A stretch of DNA of 5,673 nt from Acidimicrobiaceae bacterium. Lineage in GTDB: Bacteria; Actinomycetota; Acidimicrobiia; Acidimicrobiales; RAAP-2. Of this stretch, positions 1 through 4,234 are shown one piece after another. The stretch lies in the NCBI GenBank assembly GCA_003157945.1, contig PMFY01000375.1:731-6403 (forward strand), read 5' to 3'. The first letter of the stretch is position 1; each line of letters starts with the position of its first letter. A program made the position numbers and the translations under genes. The notes below the pieces were generated by a model. That model had not been told where the DNA came from and ran no database searches. It saw nothing but the letters and a program-made list of their open reading frames with translations.

Positions 1-399
1 GACCTGATGTGCCACGCCAACTACCCGACCCGGGTGTTGGGCGAGGTCGTCCGAGGCCGGGGGTTGCTCACGGTGGAGGAGGCGGTCGCCATGATGACCG
101 ACCGCCCGGCCCGCCACTACGGGCTGCGCCACCGTGGACGGGTCGCCGAGGGCTGGCACGCCGACCTGGTCGTCTTCGACCCGGCCCGCATCGACTCGGA
201 GCCGGCCCGCCTGGTGGCCGACATGCCGGGCGGCGGCGAGCGCCTCGTGGCCGGGTCGCGGGGCGTCGCCCACGTGCTGGTGTCCGGCACCGAGGTGGTG
301 GCCGACGGGGACGACACCGGGGCCCGACCCGGCCGCGCCCTGCGGTCGGGTGTGGACACCGACACGGTCACGCTCGCGGACGTCGCCCGCCGGGCGTGA
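1..399 (+). CDS. Amidohydrolase, N-acyl-D-amino-acid deacylase type (C-terminal part)
   Basis: The frame is open from the first base and ends at TGA 397-399, giving the last 132 residues of a protein whose family is usually over 500 residues long. The visible part has the family's typical ending: VRGRGLLTVEEAVAMMTDRP, then ARHYGLRHRGRVAEGWHADL and VVFDP. This is the end of the metal-dependent barrel returning to the small beta-sandwich domain. A VLVSGTEVV strand and a TGARPGRALR tail follow, as in the COG3653 D-aminoacylase-like group. Known members hydrolyse N-acyl-D-amino acids or other cyclic and acyl amides in the cytoplasm. The metal ligands and catalytic Asp lie upstream of the window, so activity and substrate cannot be judged. 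An internal ATG at position 7 is not the start, because homology-like sequence precedes it. The gene converges on the next one, so it probably belongs to a different transcription unit from the rest of the window. The superfamily call is firm; the exact substrate class is not. Confidence 0.82.
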   Translation, partial: DLMCHANYPTRVLGEVVRGRGLLTVEEAVAMMTDRPARHYGLRHRGRVAEGWHADLVVFDPARIDSEPARLVADMPGGGERLVAGSRGVAHVLVSGTEVVADGDDTGARPGRALRSGVDTDTVTLADVARRA

Positions 400-510
400 G
401 CGGGCTACACCCCTCGCCGGTGGGGCAGGGACCCGCGGCGGATGGTCCGGGCGATCAGATGAGCCCGCATTCCTGGCCGACCCCTGCGTCGCGCGGCAGG
501 TGCCCGGTCA

Positions 511-529
511 CCCTCCGATCCACGGAGGG
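511..529. terminator. Candidate bidirectional hairpin terminator
   Basis: CCCTCCG (511-517) and CGGAGGG (523-529) form a perfect 7-bp stem with a 5-nt loop. It lies 112 nt after the stop of the upstream plus-strand gene and 69 nt beyond the stop of the minus-strand gene, so it could serve both converging transcripts. There is no T-run on either side, which is common for high-GC actinobacterial terminators but leaves the call unproven. A second weaker hairpin with one bulge lies at 563-580, and a 6-bp stem (385-390 with 400-405) spans the amidohydrolase stop codon. I see no coding sequence in the 400-597 spacer. Confidence 0.4.
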
Positions 530-597
530 GCCCGGCCGGCGCGGCTGCACCTCCGGACGCCGGTCCCGTCGGTGACGGACCTCCCGGCTCCGGCCCG

Positions 598-1041
598 TCA
601 GCGAGCTTCCAACTCGTCGACCGGCACGGTGTCGGTGCGGGTGCGCCCCATGGCCCGTGGCCGGGCGTCGTGGTCCGCCCCGCCCTCACTGCGACGGGAT
701 GTCCGGCATGCGTCCGGGTCGGAGCCGGCCGGGGGGAGTGCCCGGATCCTCCGCTCGTAACGCGGGGCCAGGGCCGGGTCATGAGCCAGGCGGCGGCTCG
801 CCAGGGCCTCGAATGCGGTGTCGGAGAGCGCGGGGATCACCGCCTCGAAGTCGTGGTCGGAGAGCTCGGGGACGGCGGCCACGGCGTGGAGCAGCCGGTC
901 GAGCATCGCAGTCTCGACCCCGACGGCCGGATGGGTCGAGTGCGGATCCCGGTACTCGGCGGCTCCCGGACTCGTGGCGACGGCCAGGGCGGCAAGCAGG
1001 AGCTCGAGGAGATCTGGGCGCTCGAGCGGGGCGGTGGTCAT
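598..1041 (-). CDS. Small hypothetical protein with a short internal repeat
   Basis: This encodes 147 residues, from ATG at 1041-1039 to TGA at 600-598. I do not recognise the family. Codon third positions are strongly G/C in this frame, most clearly for residues 1-105, which supports a real gene. The protein has a Leu/Ala-rich N-terminus (LLELLLAALAVATS, about 11-24) that looks like an amphipathic helix, not a signal peptide, because acidic residues interrupt it. A duplicated 12-residue unit follows, LSDHDFEAVIPA (60-71) and LSDTAFEALASR (72-83), then a basic helix-like stretch ending near residue 102. From about residue 106 the sequence is rich in Arg, Asp and Gly and probably disordered. 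There is no transmembrane segment and no catalytic motif. No Shine-Dalgarno precedes the ATG; a TACCTT hexamer 7 nt upstream fits a leaderless transcript. The gene stands alone between a converging and a diverging neighbour, so context gives no function. Confidence 0.6.
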   Translation of the reverse strand: MTTAPLERPDLLELLLAALAVATSPGAAEYRDPHSTHPAVGVETAMLDRLLHAVAAVPELSDHDFEAVIPALSDTAFEALASRRLAHDPALAPRYERRIRALPPAGSDPDACRTSRRSEGGADHDARPRAMGRTRTDTVPVDELEAR

Positions 1042-1048
1042 GGAATCG

Positions 1049-1054
1049 AAGGTA
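1049..1054 (-). promoter_or_regulatory. Candidate leaderless -10 element (TACCTT)
   Basis: On the minus strand TACCTT matches the actinobacterial -10 pattern TAnnnT and is followed by 7 nt (CGATTCC) and then the ATG of the small hypothetical gene. This places the transcription start at or next to the A of the ATG. No Shine-Dalgarno is present in those 7 nt, which agrees with a leaderless message. The -35 region is weak: TTGGCC at 1075-1070 with a 15-nt spacer is the nearest match. Confidence 0.45.
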
Positions 1055-1112
1055 CGCGGTTCCCCTAAGGGCCAAATGATCAGCGGCTAAGCGGGACGTA
1101 AGAGTTCTGCAC

Positions 1113-1160
1113 CCCGCCGGCGCCGCCACGGACGTGCGGGTCGGCGGGACCGGGCGCCGG
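1113..1160. repeat. GC-rich inverted repeats with two alternative pairings
   Basis: CCGGCGCC (1117-1124) is the reverse complement of GGCGCCGG (1153-1160), an 8-bp stem around a 28-nt loop. CCCGCCG (1113-1119) is also complementary to CGGCGGG (1142-1148). The two pairings share bases 1117-1119 and exclude each other. They lie 140-190 nt before the CMD-family gene in the divergent spacer. The stretch is low in complexity, so chance pairing is likely. Apart from this and the elements listed separately, I see no convincing plus-strand promoter in 1042-1290; no TAnnnT stands at a suitable place. Confidence 0.2.
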
Positions 1161-1290
1161 GGCGACCGGGAGTGTGGACGAGGGCGGTCGGTTCAGTTGT
1201 GGTGGCACGGGCCGATGGTAGGTCGGGGATGGTGCACGGGTGCTGCATGGTCGCCGCCCGATCCGGGCGAGGATGGGCGGAACCGAACCG

Positions 1291-1296
1291 AGGGAG
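1291..1296 (+). promoter_or_regulatory. Ribosome binding site of the CMD-family gene
   Basis: AGGGAG lies 5 nt before the ATG at 1302. It decides the start: the frame is open upstream to an ATG at 1134, but the extra 56 residues would be Gly/Arg-rich sequence unlike the family, and an in-frame GTG at 1296 overlaps this site. It is the only clear Shine-Dalgarno before a gene in the window, so this gene probably has a leader while others look leaderless. Confidence 0.65.
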
Positions 1297-1301
1297 TGTC
1301 C

Positions 1302-1847
1302 ATGCCCGATACCGACCCGCCCCGACTGGCGCCGACGACGGCTGCGGACTGGGACGACGAGACCGCCGCCCTGCTGGCCGCCAGTGGCGGGCTGAACATC
1401 TTCGCCACCCTCGCCCACCACCCCAAGCTGCTCAAGCGCTGGTTGGTCTTCGGCGGGCACGTGCTCGCCAAGTCCAGCCTGCCGCCCCGGGTGCGCGAAC
1501 TCGTGATCCTGCGCACCGGGTGGCGGTGCGGCAGCGAGTACGAATTCGGCCAGCACACCGTGATCGGCCTCGACAGCGGTCTCGAAGACGCCGACATCGT
1601 CCGCCTCACCGGCCCCGGCGATGCCCCGGGCTGGTCACCGGGCGACGCACTGCTCGTCCGGGCCGTCGACGAGCTGGTCGACGACCACTGCCTGGCCGAC
1701 GACACGTGGGAGGCGTTGGTGGCCTCGTGGTCCACCCAGCAGGTCATCGATCTGGTCTTCGCCGTGGGTCAGTACCAGCTGGTGTCGATGGCGCTCCGCT
1801 CCTTCGGGGTGCAGCGCGAGCCCGGTGTCCCGGGGTTTCCGGCGTGA
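1302..1847 (+). CDS. Carboxymuconolactone decarboxylase (CMD)-family protein
   Basis: This encodes 181 residues. The segment from about 60 to 100 is the CMD/AhpD-like helical core: PPRVRELVILRTGWRCGSEY followed by EFGQH. The family's Glu (E66), the Tyr-Glu pair (Y80, E81) and His (H85) are visible. Only one cysteine (C76) is present where AhpD-type members have CxxC, so a peroxidase or disulfide-reductase role is unlikely. Residues 30-57 (LNIFATLAHHPKLLKRWLVF then GGHVLAK) form the usual helix pair ahead of the core. Known relatives include gamma-carboxymuconolactone decarboxylase and many small oligomeric proteins of unknown activity found next to dehydrogenases in catabolic clusters. The length fits this longer single-domain group. 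Its last bases overlap the following SDR gene (GTGA at 1844-1847), so the two are translationally coupled and probably act on the same pathway. The family call is firm; the reaction is unknown. Confidence 0.88.
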   Translation: MPDTDPPRLAPTTAADWDDETAALLAASGGLNIFATLAHHPKLLKRWLVFGGHVLAKSSLPPRVRELVILRTGWRCGSEYEFGQHTVIGLDSGLEDADIVRLTGPGDAPGWSPGDALLVRAVDELVDDHCLADDTWEALVASWSTQQVIDLVFAVGQYQLVSMALRSFGVQREPGVPGFPA

Positions 1848-2638
1848 GGCTCCAGGACCGGGCCGTCGTCGTCGTCGGGGCCGGGCAGCGCGCCGGCGAG
1901 ACGGTCGGCAACGGACGCGCCGCCGCACTGCTCTTCGCCCGGGAGGGCGCGCGGGTCCTCGCCGTGGACCGTGACGGCGACTCGGCCGCCGAGACCGTGG
2001 CGCAGATCGTCGCCGAGGGCGGGGAGGCCGCACCGTTCATCGCCGACATCCGGCGCGAGGAGGACTGCACGGCCACGGTCGCCGCCGCCCTCGAGCGCTG
2101 GGGGCGCATCGACGTACTCCACAACAACGTGGGGATCGGCGCCGGCGACGGCGACGCCCAGCTCCTCGACACGGCGGCGTGGGACCGCATCTTCGACGTC
2201 AACCTCCGAGGCATGTGGCTGATGTGCCGGCACGCCGTGCCGTCGATGCGGGACCGGGGCGGGGGTGCCATCGTCAACGTGTCCTCCATCGCCGCCGTGT
2301 GCGCCGCCCCGCTGCTCGCCTACAAGGTGTCCAAGGCGGGCGTGAACGCCCTGACCCACCAGCTGGCCATGGACAACGCCCGGTACGGGGTGCGGGTCAA
2401 TGCCGTGATGCCCGGACTGATCGACACGCCCATGGCCGTCGAGGGCATCGCCGACGCCTTCGGGATCGACCGCGACGAGCTGCGTGCCAGCCGGGATCGG
2501 CTGGTTCCGCTGGGCCGGCGGCAGGGCACCGCCTGGGACGTCGCCCACGCCGCGCTGTTCCTGGCGTCGGACGACGCCGGGTTCATCACCGGTGCCGTGC
2601 TCCCGGTCGACGGCGGGCAGAGCGGGCGGATCGGCTGA
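1844..2638 (+). CDS. Short-chain dehydrogenase/reductase (SDR-A) with expanded glycine loop
   Basis: This encodes 264 residues, starting at a GTG that overlaps the upstream stop by 4 nt (GTGA). The open frame continues further upstream, but that part is a shadow of the CMD gene; the Rossmann fold begins at residue 6. Classical SDR features are NNVG (94-97), catalytic N120, S148, Y160 and K164 (YKVSK), the PGLIDTP loop (190-196) and a C-terminal PVDGG (254-258). D42 at the end of the second strand (VLAVDRD) favours NAD(H) over NADP(H). The usual TGxxxGIG is replaced by GAGQRAGETVGNG (12-24), which places several extra residues between the first glycines and the GNG. This is seen in a subgroup of actinobacterial SDRs, as far as I recall. 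The protein should oxidise a secondary alcohol or reduce a ketone in the cytosol; the substrate is unknown. It is co-translated with the CMD-family protein, and no Shine-Dalgarno is evident before the GTG, which fits re-initiation. Confidence 0.9.
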   Translation: MRLQDRAVVVVGAGQRAGETVGNGRAAALLFAREGARVLAVDRDGDSAAETVAQIVAEGGEAAPFIADIRREEDCTATVAAALERWGRIDVLHNNVGIGAGDGDAQLLDTAAWDRIFDVNLRGMWLMCRHAVPSMRDRGGGAIVNVSSIAAVCAAPLLAYKVSKAGVNALTHQLAMDNARYGVRVNAVMPGLIDTPMAVEGIADAFGIDRDELRASRDRLVPLGRRQGTAWDVAHAALFLASDDAGFITGAVLPVDGGQSGRIG

Positions 2639-2646
2639 CCGGGGCA

Positions 2647-2674
2647 CCCGACCGGTCCTCGGCGGACCCACGGG
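2647..2674. terminator. Imperfect hairpin between converging SDR genes
   Basis: GGTCC (2654-2658) and GGACC (2664-2668) form a 5-bp stem with a 5-nt loop. Outside it CCCG (2647-2650) can pair with CGGG (2671-2674) across a small internal loop. The 65-bp spacer separates the stop of SDR-A (2638) from the stop of SDR-B (2704), so one structure could end both transcripts. There is no T-run, and the surrounding sequence is so G/C-rich that weak stems are expected by chance. Confidence 0.3.
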
Positions 2675-2703
2675 ACGGCCGCCGCGGTCGTCGACCGGGA
2701 CGG

Positions 2704-3429
2704 TCAGGCGGTGGCCGCCCCGTCGATCACGAGGGTGGTGCCGCTGACGTTGCGGGCGTCGTCGGAGGCGAGGTAGGCGACCGCCGCCGCCACCTCGTCC
2801 GCCTCGACCCGTCGGCCCATGGGTGAGGAGGCCCGGGCGAACAGCGACAGGTCCGCGCCCTCGGGCAGCGTGAAGTTGCGGAGGAACGCCGTGTCCACGG
2901 AGGCCGGGCAGACGGCATTCACCCGGACGCCGGCGGCGGCCAGTTCGATGGCCAGCGACTTGGTGAAGAGGATCACGCCCCCCTTCGAGGCGCAGTAGGC
3001 GGCGTTGTACGGGGTGGCCCGCATCCCGGCCACCGAGGCCATGTTGACGATGCAGCCCGTCGACTCGAGGAGGGCCGGGACCGCCGCCTGGGACAGGAGG
3101 AAGGTGCCCGTCAGGTTGACGTCGATGATCCGACGCCAGTCGTCGGGGTCGACGTCGGTGATCGCCGCCGCCCGGCCGATGCCGGCCACGTTGGCCAGGA
3201 TGTCGAGTCGTCCGTGCGTGGCGACGACGTGGGCCACCGCCGCCGCGCACGACCGCTCGTCGGTCACGTCGCACCGGACGCCGTCCGTGGTGGGTGCGAG
3301 GTCGGCACCGACCACGACGGCCCCGTCGTCGGTCAGGCGCCGGACCACCGCCGCCCCGATCCCCCCGGCCGCGCCGGAGACCAGGGCGACCCGGCCGGAC
3401 AGGCGTGGGGACTGCTCGGGCATGTGCAT
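2704..3429 (-). CDS. Short-chain dehydrogenase/reductase (SDR-B)
   Basis: This encodes 241 residues from ATG at 3429; a second in-frame ATG two codons later (3423) is possible. The upstream start is preferred because a -10-like TACGTT sits exactly 7 nt before it and there is no Shine-Dalgarno. Motifs are SGAAGGIG (18-25, the cofactor loop, with Ser for the usual Thr), D43 at the second strand end (NAD(H) preference), NVAG (80-83) where NNAG is usual, N105, S132, Y145 and K149 (YCASK), CPASVDT (174-180) with Ala where Gly follows Pro in most members, and an IDGAAT ending instead of DGG. The full catalytic tetrad is present, so it should be an active NAD-dependent oxidoreductase. Its size and motifs match FabG-like classical SDRs, but a fatty acid role is not implied by the surroundings. 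It is transcribed away from SDR-C across a 46-bp spacer and towards SDR-A. The substrate cannot be read from the sequence. Confidence 0.92.
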   Translation of the reverse strand: MHMPEQSPRLSGRVALVSGAAGGIGAAVVRRLTDDGAVVVGADLAPTTDGVRCDVTDERSCAAAVAHVVATHGRLDILANVAGIGRAAAITDVDPDDWRRIIDVNLTGTFLLSQAAVPALLESTGCIVNMASVAGMRATPYNAAYCASKGGVILFTKSLAIELAAAGVRVNAVCPASVDTAFLRNFTLPEGADLSLFARASSPMGRRVEADEVAAAVAYLASDDARNVSGTTLVIDGAATA

Positions 3430-3436
3430 GGGGGGA

Positions 3437-3442
3437 AACGTA
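3437..3442 (-). promoter_or_regulatory. Candidate leaderless -10 element for SDR-B (TACGTT)
   Basis: On the minus strand TACGTT fits TAnnnT and is followed by 7 nt (TCCCCCC) and the ATG at 3429. The 7 nt are pyrimidine only, so no Shine-Dalgarno is possible there. The inferred transcription start is at the start codon. The element overlaps the left arm of the inverted repeat at 3440-3465. Confidence 0.5.
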
Positions 3443-3465
3443 CCCGGTGGGGTCGCCACCGGTAC
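3440..3465. repeat. Inverted repeat in divergent promoter, candidate operator
   Basis: The left arm GTACCCGGTGG (3440-3450) and right arm CCACCGGTAC (3456-3465) are complementary over 10 bp with one extra C in the left arm, around a 5-nt centre (GGTCG). The repeat overlaps both candidate -10 elements (3437-3442 and 3463-3468) and fills most of the 46-bp gap between the two start codons. A dimeric regulator bound here would block both SDR-B and the SDR-C/aldehyde dehydrogenase unit. No regulator gene lies in the window. Part of the symmetry could follow from two facing TAC-containing -10 boxes, but these explain only the outer bases, not the CGGTGG/CCACCG core. Confidence 0.5.
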
Positions 3466-3468
3466 TCT
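3463..3468 (+). promoter_or_regulatory. Candidate leaderless -10 element for SDR-C (TACTCT)
   Basis: TACTCT fits TAnnnT and is followed by 7 nt (GACCGGC) and the ATG at 3476, with no Shine-Dalgarno between. The inferred transcript begins at the start codon. The expected -35 position near 3440-3446 holds no TTGACA-like hexamer and overlaps the opposing -10 box, so transcription in the two directions may compete. Confidence 0.5.
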
Positions 3469-3475
3469 GACCGGC

Positions 3476-4234
3476 ATGGGAGCCCTCGAGGGGAAGGTCG
3501 CCGTCGTGACGGGCGCGGCGATGGGCATCGGGCGCGCCGCGGCGCAGATCTTCGCCCGGGAGGGGGCGGCCGTGGTGGTGGCCGACATCGACGAGGACGG
3601 CGGCCGGGAGACGGTGGCGCTGGTGGAGTCGACGGGTGGGCAGGCGGGGTTCGTCCGCACCGACGTGAGCGTTCCCGACGACGTTGCGGCCATGGTCGCC
3701 TTCGCCGTGGACACGTTCGGTGGCCTCGACTGCGCGCACAACAACGCCGGGATCGCGGCACCCATGGCTGCACTGGCCGACTATCCCGACGACGGGTGGC
3801 ACCGGACGCTCGCCGTCATGCTGAACGGGGTCTACTACTGCATGAAGGCGGAGATCCCGGCCATGCTCGCCCGCGGGGGCGGCGCCATCGTGAACACGGC
3901 GTCCGGGGTCGGGTTGGTCGCCTATCCCCACCAGGCCGCCTACACCGCGTCCAAGCACGGGGTCATCGGGCTCACCAAGGTGGCGGCGCTCGACTACGGG
4001 GCCCAGGGGATCCGGGTCAACGCCATCTGTCCGGGCACGGCCCGGACCCCCATGGTCGACGAGGCGGTGCGCCGCCAGCCGTCGATCGACGCCCACCTGA
4101 AGGCCCTGCACCCCATCGGCCGCATCGGCGAGGCCAGCGAGGTGGCCGAGGCGGCCGTGTGGCTGTGCACACCGGCCGCGTCGTTCGTGCTCGGCGTGGC
4201 CCTGCCGGTCGACGGGGGTTACGTGGTCCCGTGA
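3476..4234 (+). CDS. Short-chain dehydrogenase/reductase (SDR-C)
   Basis: This encodes 252 residues. It is a canonical classical SDR: TGAAMGIG cofactor loop (12-19), D37 at the second strand end (VVVADIDE, indicating NAD(H)), HNNAG (88-92), N117, S143, Y156 and K160 (YTASK), CPGTARTP (185-192) and PVDGG (244-248). The length is normal and the catalytic tetrad is intact. The open frame extends upstream, but the ATG at 3476 is chosen because the SDR fold begins a few residues later and a TACTCT -10 box lies 7 nt before it. Its TGA is embedded in the GTG start of the aldehyde dehydrogenase (GTGA, 4231-4234), so the two proteins are co-translated. The likely role is NAD-dependent oxidation of a hydroxyl group in the same route as the dehydrogenase that follows. 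The segment AREGAAVVVADIDEDGG resembles the corresponding part of SDR-A more than SDR-B. The exact substrate is unknown; many relatives carry provisional names such as glucose 1-dehydrogenase or cyclopentanol dehydrogenase. Confidence 0.94.
   Translation: MGALEGKVAVVTGAAMGIGRAAAQIFAREGAAVVVADIDEDGGRETVALVESTGGQAGFVRTDVSVPDDVAAMVAFAVDTFGGLDCAHNNAGIAAPMAALADYPDDGWHRTLAVMLNGVYYCMKAEIPAMLARGGGAIVNTASGVGLVAYPHQAAYTASKHGVIGLTKVAALDYGAQGIRVNAICPGTARTPMVDEAVRRQPSIDAHLKALHPIGRIGEASEVAEAAVWLCTPAASFVLGVALPVDGGYVVP

Noticed and set aside
670..1068. Plus-strand open frame opposite the small hypothetical gene
   Set aside because: It is Gly/Arg-rich with no start context, and codon third-position bias favours the minus-strand frame.
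1078..1094. TGATCA palindrome and a short AGCGG direct repeat (1082-1086, 1090-1094)
   Set aside because: Too short to stand out, with no relation to a promoter that I can defend.
1192..1224. Possible sigma-70-like promoter for the CMD gene (TTGTGG with TAGGTC, 16-nt spacing)
   Set aside because: The -10 match is poor and lacks the final T. Nothing distinguishes it from background.
1134..1301. An upstream start of the CMD-family gene giving 56 more residues
   Set aside because: The added residues are unlike the family and AGGGAG lies 5 nt before the ATG at 1302.
1172..1843. An N-terminal extension of about 224 residues on SDR-A, as if fused to another domain
   Set aside because: The extension is the +1-shifted shadow of the CMD-family gene, low in complexity and Arg-rich. 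The GTG at 1844 begins just before the Rossmann fold.
3005..3475. An N-terminal extension of SDR-C across the divergent spacer
   Set aside because: It lies antisense to SDR-B, has no domain character, and would ignore the -10 box and ATG at 3476.
3430..3765. An N-terminal extension of SDR-B upstream of 3429
   Set aside because: It is antisense to the start of SDR-C and Pro/Arg/Ser-rich. The fold begins at residue 11 from the ATG at 3429.
1769..4111. A 780-codon open frame on the minus strand
   Set aside because: It runs antisense to SDR-A and SDR-C and out of frame through SDR-B, and its product is Arg/Gly/Pro/His-rich without domains. It is a product of high GC, where stops are rare in shadow frames.
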